A DNA stretch of 64,000 nt, taken from positions 62,001 through 126,000 of the forward strand of contig JBEBFY010000008.1 in the NCBI GenBank assembly GCA_040081715.1. Direction: 5' to 3'. The notes under the pieces were generated by a model. That model made no database searches, had not been told where the DNA came from, and saw nothing but the letters and a program-made list of their open reading frames with translations. The translations under genes and the position numbers were made by a program. This document shows, piece by piece, positions 8,686-16,275 of this stretch (the stretch's first letter is position 1; every line of letters starts with the position of its first letter). The DNA comes from CANKJK01 sp040081715 (GTDB lineage: Bacteria > Acidobacteriota > Vicinamibacteria > Vicinamibacterales > UBA2999).

Positions 8686-10074
8686 ATGCGCGCGTGTTTG
8701 CACATGATTTCCACTCACCGGCGGCATCTGACGACGCTCGTGGCGCTGGTGGCACTGCTGCCCACGGCCGGATCCCGTCTCGCAGCCCAGGCACCCACAG
8801 CCCTCACGGTTCCCTACCGTCTCTTCACGCTCGATAACGGCCTCACCGTGATCCTCCATCGGGACACCTCCGTGCCGGTGGTTTCGGTGAACGCGTGGTA
8901 CCGGGTGGGCTCGGCCAACGAGAAGCCCGGCCGCACGGGATTCGCCCACCTCTTCGAGCACCTGATGTTCGAGGGCTCGAAGCACGTCAAGGACGGCGAG
9001 TTCGACGGCCTTCTGGAAGCCGCCGGTGGCAGCAACAACGGCACCACCACGAACGACCGCACCGACTACTACGAGGACGTCCCGTCCAACGCGCTCGAGC
9101 TTGCGCTCTTCCTCGAGTCGGACCGCATGGGGTATCTGCTCGAGACGATGTCGCCCGAGCGGGTGAACGGGCAGCGCGACGTGGTGAAGAACGAGAAGCG
9201 GCAGCAGGTGGACAACCAGCCCTACGGCAAGGCGTCCGAGGCCATCGACGCGCTCCTCTTCCCGCCCGGCCATCCCTACAGCTGGCAGGTCATCGGGTCC
9301 ATGGATGACCTCTCGGCCGCCAGCTACGCGGACGTGGTGGAGTTCTTCAAGACGTACTACGCCCCGGGCAACGCCAGCCTGGTGGTGGCCGGCGACATCG
9401 ACCTGGACCGCGCGCAGGCCCTGGTCACGAAGTGGTTCTCGGAGATCCCGAAAGGTGCGGCGGTCGAGCCCCTCACCGTGCCGCAGCCCGTGCTCACCGA
9501 GGTGAAGCGGAAGACGATCGCGGACAAGGTCCAGCTCCCGCGACTCTATCTGGCGTGGCTTTCCCCGAAGGAATACGCGCCGGACGATGCCGCACTGACC
9601 ATTGCGGCGCAGATCCTCTCCGGCGGCAAGGGTGCGCGGCTCGATCGCCGCCTGGTGCATGACACCCAGACCGCGCAGGAGGTCTTTGCCTACCAGGGCG
9701 GCATGGCGCTGGCCGGCACATTCCAGATCGTGGCCACGGCCCGGCCAGGCAAGACCATCGCGGAGCTGCAGACCGCGATCGACGACGAGGTCGATCGCCT
9801 CCGCCGCACGCCACCCGAGACCGCCGAGATCGAGCGCGCCGTCAACGCGATCGACGCGCAGTTCTACCGGGCGATGGAGCGCGTGGGCAGCTACCGGGGC
9901 AAGGCGCTGCAATTGAACCAGTACTTCAACGCCGTCGGTGAGCCCGACTACTTCGCGAAGGACCTGGCCCGCTACCGCGCCGTGACGCCGGCCGACGTGC
10001 AGGCCGCCATCGTGAAGCACCTTCCGAAGGACCGCCGCGTGGAGCTGGTGGTGGAGCCGGAGACGGGGCAATGA
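8686..10074 (+). CDS. M16 family zinc metallopeptidase, catalytic subunit
   Basis: This 462-residue exported peptidase carries the inverted zinc motif HLFEH (His88, Glu91, His92), followed about 77 residues later by the third zinc ligand Glu170 in VVKNEKRQQ. It also has the downstream M16C half with LSGGKGARLDRRLV. A hydrophobic stretch (about residues 14-34, ending RLAAQ) is a probable signal peptide, so it acts in the periplasm or outside. ATG 8686 is favoured by the -10-like TAGAGT six bases before it; ATG 8704 is an alternative. It overlaps the next gene by 4 bases (ATGA). That gene is a paralogue without the zinc motif, so the two probably form a heterodimer as in M16B peptidases. Confidence 0.93.
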   Translation: MRACLHMISTHRRHLTTLVALVALLPTAGSRLAAQAPTALTVPYRLFTLDNGLTVILHRDTSVPVVSVNAWYRVGSANEKPGRTGFAHLFEHLMFEGSKHVKDGEFDGLLEAAGGSNNGTTTNDRTDYYEDVPSNALELALFLESDRMGYLLETMSPERVNGQRDVVKNEKRQQVDNQPYGKASEAIDALLFPPGHPYSWQVIGSMDDLSAASYADVVEFFKTYYAPGNASLVVAGDIDLDRAQALVTKWFSEIPKGAAVEPLTVPQPVLTEVKRKTIADKVQLPRLYLAWLSPKEYAPDDAALTIAAQILSGGKGARLDRRLVHDTQTAQEVFAYQGGMALAGTFQIVATARPGKTIAELQTAIDDEVDRLRRTPPETAEIERAVNAIDAQFYRAMERVGSYRGKALQLNQYFNAVGEPDYFAKDLARYRAVTPADVQAAIVKHLPKDRRVELVVEPETGQ

Positions 10075-11531
10075 CGCGGCACCTGCGACTCGGAGCCCTG
10101 TTGCTCTCGCTCGGACTCGCCGCCGCGGTCGTCAACGGTGCGCAGGCACCTGACCGGACAGCACCAGACCGGACAACGCCGCCCGTTCCCGGCCCGCCCC
10201 CCGCACTGAAGGTTCCGGCGATCCAGAAACGGACGCTCACCAACGGCGTGCCCGTCTGGATCATGGAGTCGCACGAGGTCCCGCTCGTCCAGGTGAACCT
10301 CGTGGTGCTGGCCGGGAGCGCCGACGACCCGGCCGGACAGTTCGGCCTCGCGAACCTGACCGCCACGATGCTCGACGAGGGTGCGGGTTCTCGATCCTCT
10401 ATTGAGATTGCCGACACGATTGACGGGCTTGGCGCCACGCTTGCCGCAGCCAGCGCGGTGGACTCATCAGGCGTGCGGCTCAACGTGCCCGTCGGCAAGC
10501 TGACGGCCGCGTTGCCCGTGATGGCGGATGTGGCGTTGCGGCCGAGGTTCCCTCCGGCCGACCTGGAGCGCGTGCGTCAGGAACGCCTCACCTCACTGCT
10601 GCAGGCCAGGGACGAAGCCGCCTCGCTTGCGGCCCTGGCGTTCTCACGGGCCGTGTTCGGTCCAACGCACCGCTACGGCACCGGCACGATGGGCACAGCG
10701 GCCAACGTGAAGGCCTTCACCCGCGAAGACCTTGTGGCGTTCCACTCGACTCGCTACGTGCCGGCCAGGGCCGCGTTCCTTGTCGTCGGCGACGTGAAGC
10801 CCGAGACGCTGATGCCGCTCCTGCAGCAGCACTTTGGCACCTGGGCCGGCAAGGGCGCGCCCCGAGCCTCCCTGCCCGTTCCACCGCAGGTCGCGAAGCG
10901 CCGCGTGGTCATCGTGGACAAGCCCGGCGCCCCGCAATCACAGATCCGGATCGGCTGGGTGGGCGTGCCGCGGTCCACGGCGGACTTCTTCCCGCTCGAG
11001 GTGATGAACACGATGCTGGGCGGATCCTTCACCTCCAGGCTGAACGCCAACCTGCGCGAGGAGCACGGCTACAGCTACGGCGCGTACTCGGCCTTCGACA
11101 TGCGGCGCGTGGCTGGGTACTTCTCGGCCCAGGCAGGCGTGCAGACGGACAAGACCGCCGAGGCCGTGAAGGAATTCTTCAACGAGTTCGCGCACATCAC
11201 CACGTTCGAGTCAGCCGAGTTGACGCGCACGAAGAACAACATCGCGCTTGGCTACCCCGCGGAGTTCGAGACGTCGACCCAACTGTCCCGGAAGCTGGAG
11301 GACGTGCTGGTGCACCGCCTCGCTGACGACTACTTCGACCGCTACATCGGTCGCGTGCAGGCCGTCACGGGCGAGCAGGTGCAGAAGGCAGCGCTCCGCC
11401 ACCTGGACGCGTCACGCTTCGTCGTCGTGGTCGTCGGCGACAAGGCAAAGATCGAGGCCGGCCTCGCCGCGCTCAGGCTGGCACCAGCAATCGAGACGAT
11501 GAGCGTGGACCAGGTCATGGGCGGTCGCTAG
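10071..11531 (+). CDS. M16 family peptidase-like protein, zinc site lost
   Basis: This 486-residue paralogue of the preceding gene begins with a signal peptide (LLLSLGLAAAVVNGAQA). At the place of HxxEH it reads LANLTATMLDEG (from about residue 93), so the zinc ligands are gone and it should be non-catalytic. The C-terminal half keeps the substrate-binding Arg/Tyr region: SRLNANLREEHGYSYGAYS matches the R...Y pair of M16 partner subunits. The ATGA overlap with the catalytic gene suggests stoichiometric expression. By analogy with mitochondrial processing peptidase alpha/beta and bacterial M16B pairs, it would help bind peptide substrate. The natural substrate is unknown. Confidence 0.9.
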   Translation: MTRHLRLGALLLSLGLAAAVVNGAQAPDRTAPDRTTPPVPGPPPALKVPAIQKRTLTNGVPVWIMESHEVPLVQVNLVVLAGSADDPAGQFGLANLTATMLDEGAGSRSSIEIADTIDGLGATLAAASAVDSSGVRLNVPVGKLTAALPVMADVALRPRFPPADLERVRQERLTSLLQARDEAASLAALAFSRAVFGPTHRYGTGTMGTAANVKAFTREDLVAFHSTRYVPARAAFLVVGDVKPETLMPLLQQHFGTWAGKGAPRASLPVPPQVAKRRVVIVDKPGAPQSQIRIGWVGVPRSTADFFPLEVMNTMLGGSFTSRLNANLREEHGYSYGAYSAFDMRRVAGYFSAQAGVQTDKTAEAVKEFFNEFAHITTFESAELTRTKNNIALGYPAEFETSTQLSRKLEDVLVHRLADDYFDRYIGRVQAVTGEQVQKAALRHLDASRFVVVVVGDKAKIEAGLAALRLAPAIETMSVDQVMGGR

Positions 11532-11543
11532 CGAGGAGCATCG

Positions 11544-11876
11544 ATGGACACCTACTACCACCCGAAGGATCTGGCGAAGTTCGGCGAGATGGGGACGGAG
11601 GCGCCTGAGCTATGGAAGGCATTCAGCGCCTGGTACAACGCGGTGTTCAAGGAAGGCGCGCTGACGGAGCGGGAGAAAGCCCTCATCGCCCTGGCGGTCT
11701 CGCACGCCGTGCAATGCCCGTACTGCATCGACGCCTACACGACGGCCAGCCTGGAGAAGGGGTCCACGCCTGAGCAGATGACCGAAGCCGTACACGTGGC
11801 GGCGGCCATCAAGGGCGGCGCGGCGCTCGTGCACGGCGTGCAGATGCGGCACCACATCGACAAGCTGTCGATGTAG
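11544..11876 (+). CDS. AhpD/carboxymuconolactone decarboxylase-like protein, arsenosugar-cluster type
   Basis: A GAGGAG ribosome binding site precedes ATG 11544. The 110-residue all-alpha protein has the AhpD-type redox pair CPYC (Cys58, Cys61) in VSHAVQCPYCIDAY, plus a His four residues before it. The fold is the CMD/AhpD family, whose members reduce peroxides with the CxxC pair or act as small decarboxylases. The ArsS-type radical SAM gene starts 8 bases downstream, and this kind of small peroxidase-like protein is a known neighbour of arsS in arsenosugar clusters, which is my reason for the specific call. It is cytoplasmic, with no signal peptide. The biochemical role in that cluster is not established. 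Confidence 0.8.
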   Translation: MDTYYHPKDLAKFGEMGTEAPELWKAFSAWYNAVFKEGALTEREKALIALAVSHAVQCPYCIDAYTTASLEKGSTPEQMTEAVHVAAAIKGGAALVHGVQMRHHIDKLSM

Positions 11877-11884
11877 GCGCCGTC

Positions 11885-12925
11885 ATGGCGCTGCTCACAC
11901 TCGCCAACTCGCGCAGCCCGCTGGCGGATGCGGCCACCCAGAGGGCCACGCTGGCCGCGCTGCCGCTTTCGCGGTCGTTCGCGGAGGCAGCCGCCTCTGC
12001 TGGCCACGCACCTCTTCGCGCCGCACGAGTGGAGGTGCTGCAGATCAATCTCGGCAAGCGCTGCAACCAGGCCTGCCGCCACTGCCACGTGGACGCCGGG
12101 CCGGATCGGCCGGAGGTCATGCCAGCGGCGGTCCTCGAGGCATGCCTCACCTTCCTTGACGCGAGCGGCGTGCCGGTCCTGGACGTCACGGGCGGCGCGC
12201 CTGAACTCCACCCCGCGTTTCGCGAGACTGTCGTCCGCGCCAGGGAGATGGGCCGTCATGTCATTGACCGCTGCAACCTGACGATCACCCGGTTGCCTGC
12301 CTATGCAGACTTGCCGGAGTTCCTGGCCTCGCATCAGGTGGAGGTGACCGCGTCGCTGCCGTCGGTCTCCGCACGCCAGACGGACACGCAGCGTGGGGAC
12401 GGCGTGTTCGATGATTCAATTGCCGCGCTCAAGCGCTTCAACGAGCTGGGCTACGGCGTGGAAGGCTCGGGGCTCCTGCTCAATCTGGTGACCAATCCTG
12501 TCGGCGCGTTCCTGCCGGGCTCGCAGGCGGCGCTCGAAGCCGACTGGAAACGGGAACTGGCTCGACGGCACGGCGTGGTGTTCAACCAGCTCTTCACGAT
12601 CACCAACATGCCAATCAGCCGCTATCTGGAGTTCCTGATCAACTCAGGCAACCTGGAGAGCTACATGGCGCGACTGACCAGCGCCTTCAACCCGGCAACG
12701 GTGGACGGCCTGATGTGCCGCACAACGCTGTCCGTCGGCTGGGATGGGACGCTTTTCGACTGCGACTTCAACCAGATGCTGGAGCTGGGAACCACGGCCG
12801 GTGCGCCACGGACCATCTTCGAGGTGAACGCTGCCGCGCTTGAGGGCCGGCCCATCGCCGTCGGCCCCCACTGCTTCGGCTGCACGGCAGGGGCGGGCTC
12901 CAGCTGCGGCGGCACGGTGGCGTAG
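11885..12925 (+). CDS. arsS: ArsS-type radical SAM protein (arsenosugar biosynthesis)
   Basis: This 346-residue protein has the radical SAM cluster motif CNQACRHC (Cys60, Cys64, Cys67) after VEVLQINLGKR. GGAPELHP gives the SAM-binding glycines. The C-terminal Cys-rich domain (LMCRTTLSVGWDGTLFDCDF, then CFGCTAGAGSSCGG) is characteristic of the ArsS family. In characterised systems ArsS acts after the methyltransferase ArsM to build arsenosugars. Some relatives are annotated as selenoproteins; here the reading frame has no internal UGA and the last conserved position is Cys (TGC 12905-12907). No arsM-like gene lies in the window. It follows the AhpD-like gene by 8 bases, so the two form an operon. 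Confidence 0.85.
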   Translation: MALLTLANSRSPLADAATQRATLAALPLSRSFAEAAASAGHAPLRAARVEVLQINLGKRCNQACRHCHVDAGPDRPEVMPAAVLEACLTFLDASGVPVLDVTGGAPELHPAFRETVVRAREMGRHVIDRCNLTITRLPAYADLPEFLASHQVEVTASLPSVSARQTDTQRGDGVFDDSIAALKRFNELGYGVEGSGLLLNLVTNPVGAFLPGSQAALEADWKRELARRHGVVFNQLFTITNMPISRYLEFLINSGNLESYMARLTSAFNPATVDGLMCRTTLSVGWDGTLFDCDFNQMLELGTTAGAPRTIFEVNAAALEGRPIAVGPHCFGCTAGAGSSCGGTVA

Positions 12926-12948
12926 ATCGGGAAGGGGTCGTGTTTCGC

Positions 12949-12954
12949 TAGAAT
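12949..12954 (+). promoter_or_regulatory. -10-like TAGAAT of the oxyR gene
   Basis: TAGAAT ends 6 bases before the GTG start at 12961, the spacing of a leaderless promoter. There is no Shine-Dalgarno sequence between it and GTG. This supports GTG 12961 as start over the ATG at 13012. Confidence 0.45.
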
Positions 12955-12960
12955 GGAGCT

Positions 12961-13926
12961 GTGCCAAGGCGATCCAGGCTTTCCCCAAGTCTGATCGCTC
13001 ACACCGTGCGCATGTCGGATTCATTCGCCCCACACGCCGTCACCCTGCGGCAGCTCCAATACGTTGTCGCGGTCGCGGACCTCGGCGGGTTCGGCCGCGC
13101 GGCCGCCGTCTGCCACGTATCGCAGCCGTCCCTGAGCGCGCAGGTCGCCCTGGCGGAGCAGCAACTCCGGGTGCAGGTGTTCGAGCGGAGCCGGCGAGGG
13201 ATGCGCGTGTCAGCTGCCGGAGGCGTGGTGCTCGAGCGGGCGCGTGCAGTGCTGGCCGCCGCCCGCCAGCTCGAAGACGCGGCGGTGCAGCTCACGGACC
13301 CCTTCTCGGGCACGTTGCGCCTCGGGGTGATCCCGACCGTCGGACCGTATCTGCTTCCGGACCTCGTGCCGATCATCCGGGGCGCCTACCCGCGGCTGAC
13401 GGTCCAGTGGACCGAAGAGCGCACACCTACGTTGGTGCGCATGGTCAATGACGGACAGCTCGATGCGGCGGTCGTGGCGCTCGACGCGGGTCTCGAACAC
13501 CTGGAGCACCGCCGGCTCTCGTTTGACCCCTTCGTGATTGCCGCGGCGAAGGGCAACCCGGTCGCGACCAACCCCCGCCCGGCCCGACTGAAGGATCTCG
13601 ACGGACAGGAGGTGCTGCTGCTCGAGGACGGCCACTGCCTGCGCGATCAGGCCCTGAGCCTGTGCGACGCGGCGGGCGCCCGCGAATCGACCTTCCGCGC
13701 CACAAGCCTGGGAACCCTGGTGCAGATGGTCGGTGCGGGCTCGTCCGTCACGGTGCTGCCATTGATGGCCGTGCCAGTCGAGAACCGGCGGGGTCAACTG
13801 GCGGTTCGCGCCTTCGCCTCGAAGGACTCAGGGCGAACGCTGGTGCTCGCGTGGAGGAAGGGCTCGGCCCTGCGGGAGGCGCTCGCCGCCATCGCCACGG
13901 CTCTCCAGAAAGGGCTGCCATCGTGA
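12961..13926 (+). CDS. oxyR: OxyR-type LysR-family peroxide regulator
   Basis: This 321-residue LysR-family protein has an N-terminal winged helix-turn-helix (LRQLQYVVAVADLGGFGRAA, HVSQPSLSAQV) and a periplasmic-binding-like effector domain. Two cysteines nine residues apart, Cys226 and Cys235 in EDGHCLRDQALSLC, match the redox pair of E. coli OxyR (Cys199/Cys208), so peroxide sensing by disulfide formation is likely. The 17-residue extension before MSDSFAPHAVTLRQ is unusual; it depends on the GTG start, which I choose because of the TAGAAT six bases upstream. The downstream GNAT gene overlaps it (GTGA). No catalase or AhpC gene is in the window, although the AhpD-like protein is just upstream. 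Confidence 0.9.
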   Translation: MPRRSRLSPSLIAHTVRMSDSFAPHAVTLRQLQYVVAVADLGGFGRAAAVCHVSQPSLSAQVALAEQQLRVQVFERSRRGMRVSAAGGVVLERARAVLAAARQLEDAAVQLTDPFSGTLRLGVIPTVGPYLLPDLVPIIRGAYPRLTVQWTEERTPTLVRMVNDGQLDAAVVALDAGLEHLEHRRLSFDPFVIAAAKGNPVATNPRPARLKDLDGQEVLLLEDGHCLRDQALSLCDAAGARESTFRATSLGTLVQMVGAGSSVTVLPLMAVPVENRRGQLAVRAFASKDSGRTLVLAWRKGSALREALAAIATALQKGLPS

Positions 13927-14414
13927 CATCCGCCTTCCGCATCGTGCCCGCAACCGTTCGCGACGTTCCCGCCATCTTCGGGATGATCCGCGCCCTCGCC
14001 GAATACGAACGGCTGGCCCACGCCGTGAGCACCTCCGAGGACGCCCTGCGGGAGGTGCTCTTCGGGCCGTCGCCTGCAGCGGAGGTGGTGCTGGGTTACG
14101 AGGGCGCGGAGCCTGTCGGCATCGCGATCTTCTTCCACAACTTCTCGACCTTTCTCGGCAAGCGGGGCCTCTACCTCGAGGACCTGTTCGTGAAGCCGGA
14201 GTATCGCGGGCGCGGCTATGGACGCCGGCTGCTCGCACACCTCGCGGCGCTGGCCGTCGAGCGGGACTGTGGGCGGATGGAGTGGTCGGTGCTGGACTGG
14301 AACGCACCGGCTATCGGCTTCTACAAGAAGCTCGGGGCCGTGCCGATGGATGAGTGGACCGTGTTCCGGCTGACCCGTGACGCGCTGACCGCGCTTGGGG
14401 CCGTCAGGGATTGA
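13923..14414 (+). CDS. GNAT family N-acetyltransferase (SSAT-like)
   Basis: The start is GTG 13923, overlapping the oxyR stop by 4 bases. The 163-residue product is one GNAT domain: acetyl-CoA loop KPEYRGRGYGRRLLAHL (about residues 92-108), beta-4 segment KRGLYLEDLFV, and the C-terminal WNAPAIGFYKKLGAV characteristic of spermidine/spermine or thialysine N-acetyltransferase-like members. It transfers an acetyl group to an amine, possibly a polyamine or an amino-acid analogue, in the cytoplasm. Its coupling to oxyR may mean co-expression under peroxide stress, which is inference. Its 3' end overlaps the convergent symporter gene by 11 bases. Confidence 0.88.
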   Translation: MTSAFRIVPATVRDVPAIFGMIRALAEYERLAHAVSTSEDALREVLFGPSPAAEVVLGYEGAEPVGIAIFFHNFSTFLGKRGLYLEDLFVKPEYRGRGYGRRLLAHLAALAVERDCGRMEWSVLDWNAPAIGFYKKLGAVPMDEWTVFRLTRDALTALGAVRD

Positions 14415-16116
14415 TCGGCTCGGTCGATGGGATCTTCCCAGTCGGCGCAATGAGGCTGACGAGCAGGCCCACAGCTACCACAACCACCGCCCCCACGACG
14501 TTGTGCCAGAGGAAGGCGACCTTCGTGAAGGCCGCCACCCAGGCCACAGAGCCCATGCCCGCGAGCAGGCCCACGAACGCGCCGTGGCCGCTGGCGCGCT
14601 TGAAGCCGATGGCCAGGATGAACACCCCCAGAATCGAGCCGTAGAAGAACGAACCGAAGCGGTTCACGACCTCGATGAGTGACCCCAGCTCCGCGGCGTA
14701 GACCGCCACCGCCGCCGCAAAGATCCCCCAGCCCACCGTCGCCACTCGGGAGACCATCAACAGGTGCGCGTCCTCACCATCGGGGCGCACGAAGCGCCTG
14801 TAGAAGTCGATAACGGTGGCCGTCGAGAGGGACGACAGCTCGGCGGCGATGGTGGACATCGCGGCGGCGAGGATCGCGGCGATGAGCAGCCCGACCAGGC
14901 CGACCGGCACCTTCGTCAGGATGAACGTCGGAAACACGAAGTTGACGTCATTGAAGGCCGCGTCGCCCGTGGATTGTCGGATCAGCCCGACCGCACGGTC
15001 ACGTACGGCCTTGGTATTCGTCTCGCTGAGGCGGAATACCGCAGCCGCCTCACGTTCGACCGCGTCGCCCTTGTCCCTGGCGTGCGCCAGCGTTGTGGCT
15101 GCTTTCCGCCTCGCATCGGCCGCCGTCGAGTACTCCTGCTCCAGGGCGGCGTACTCGGCCGCGCGCGGGCCCGAGCGCATCTCGGCCTCATGCACCGGGT
15201 TGAAGATCATCGGGGGCGGCGTGAAGAGATAGAAGGCGAAGAGGCCCACGCCCACGAGCAGCACCAGCGCCTGGAGCGGGATCTTCCAGTAGGCGCTCAT
15301 CAGCAGCGACGATCGCGCCTGGCCCACGGACTTCGCGGTCAGATATCGCTGCACCTGGCTCTGGTCCGTTCCGAAGTAGGAACAGAAGAGAAACAGCGCG
15401 GCGATGGTGCCGGACCAGAACGTGTACTGGTTGGTGAGGTCGAAGCTGAAGTCGAACGTCTGCAGGCGCCCGACGCTGCCGGCAATGTGCAGCGCATCGG
15501 CAATGCCGACGTCCTTGGGTAGGCCCATCACCAGCACGACGGCCGCTCCGATCAGCCCTCCGACGATGAGATACATCTGCTTGACGTCGGTCCACGTCAC
15601 CGCCTGCACGCCGCCGAACATGGTGTAGACGATGGTGGGCACGGCTGTCAGCAGGACGGTGGCAGGCACGCTGACGCCGAGCACGGTCGAGAGGACGATC
15701 GCCGGCGCCGAAATCACCACACCGAGCGACATGCTCCGCGAGAGGAGAAACAGCAGGCTGGTGAACGCGCGCGTCTTCAGGTCGAACCGGCGCTCGAGAT
15801 ACTCGTAGGCGGTGAACACCCGCGCCTTGTGGAAGAACGGCACGAGCGTGACCGAGAGAATGATCATCGCGACCGGCAGCGCGTAGTAGTACTGCAGGAA
15901 GCGCATGCCGTCGGTGTAACCCTGCCCGGTGGTGCCGATCATCGTGATCGCGCTGAGCTGAGTGGCCATCACGGACAACCCCACCGCCCACCAGGGAAGG
16001 CTCCGGCTGGCCAGCAGGAACCCTTCCAGCTCATGACTGTTCTTCGTCATGCGCAGGCCGTCCCACACCATCCAGACAAGGTAGAGCGCGATGATCGTCC
16101 AGTCGATCGGATGCAT
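14404..16116 (-). CDS. Sodium:solute symporter (SSS family)
   Basis: This 570-residue integral membrane protein opens with MHPIDWTIIALYLVWMVW and has about 13-14 hydrophobic helices. It shows SSS-family signatures LPWWAVGLSVMATQLSAITM and LIGAAVVLVMGLP. A soluble loop of about 80 residues rich in Ala, Arg and Glu lies near residues 315-385 and is longer than in typical members. It imports a solute with sodium; the substrate (sugar, sialic acid, amino acid or other) cannot be assigned. A 36-residue membrane protein gene sits 7 bases upstream on the same strand and is probably co-transcribed. The last 11 bases overlap the convergent acetyltransferase gene. Confidence 0.92.
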   Translation of the reverse strand: MHPIDWTIIALYLVWMVWDGLRMTKNSHELEGFLLASRSLPWWAVGLSVMATQLSAITMIGTTGQGYTDGMRFLQYYYALPVAMIILSVTLVPFFHKARVFTAYEYLERRFDLKTRAFTSLLFLLSRSMSLGVVISAPAIVLSTVLGVSVPATVLLTAVPTIVYTMFGGVQAVTWTDVKQMYLIVGGLIGAAVVLVMGLPKDVGIADALHIAGSVGRLQTFDFSFDLTNQYTFWSGTIAALFLFCSYFGTDQSQVQRYLTAKSVGQARSSLLMSAYWKIPLQALVLLVGVGLFAFYLFTPPPMIFNPVHEAEMRSGPRAAEYAALEQEYSTAADARRKAATTLAHARDKGDAVEREAAAVFRLSETNTKAVRDRAVGLIRQSTGDAAFNDVNFVFPTFILTKVPVGLVGLLIAAILAAAMSTIAAELSSLSTATVIDFYRRFVRPDGEDAHLLMVSRVATVGWGIFAAAVAVYAAELGSLIEVVNRFGSFFYGSILGVFILAIGFKRASGHGAFVGLLAGMGSVAWVAAFTKVAFLWHNVVGAVVVVAVGLLVSLIAPTGKIPSTEPINP

Positions 16117-16123
16117 GGGGCCG

Positions 16124-16234
16124 CTAGCTGAAGTAGCGCTGGAAGGCGAAGAGCGCGGCGAGCACCAGCAGCCACACGACCACGACGCGGCCGTACGGCG
16201 GCTGCGGCTCCACGTCGGCGTCAGGTGCGGTCAC
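16124..16234 (-). CDS. Small single-helix membrane protein upstream of symporter
   Basis: GTG 16234 to TAG 16124 encodes 36 residues: a hydrophilic acidic N-terminus (VTAPDADVEPQPPYGR), one hydrophobic helix (VVVVWLLVLAALFAFQ) and the end RYFS. A TATACT -10-like hexamer (16242-16247, minus strand) ends 7 bases before the GTG, supporting it as the first gene of the symporter operon. It stops 7 bases before the symporter ATG. The charge pattern suggests a cytoplasmic N-terminus or a small anchor. I know no named family for it. It may be a symporter subunit or stabiliser, as small membrane proteins often are. Confidence 0.6.
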   Translation of the reverse strand: MTAPDADVEPQPPYGRVVVVWLLVLAALFAFQRYFS

Positions 16235-16241
16235 GCGGGCC

Positions 16242-16247
16242 AGTATA
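16242..16247 (-). promoter_or_regulatory. -10-like TATACT of the small-protein/symporter operon
   Basis: TATACT on the minus strand ends 7 bases before GTG 16234 with no ribosome binding site between, the same arrangement as at other leaderless-looking starts in this window. Confidence 0.45.
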
Positions 16248-16275
16248 TTTCCGGCTGCGGCCGCGTGCCTGTTTC

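Noticed and set aside
8458..10071. 537-residue minus-strand open frame opposite purE and M16
   Set aside because: Antisense to two conserved genes; no recognisable motif.
12905..12907. ArsS as a selenoprotein
   Set aside because: The C-terminal conserved codon is TGC (Cys) and no in-frame TGA is present.
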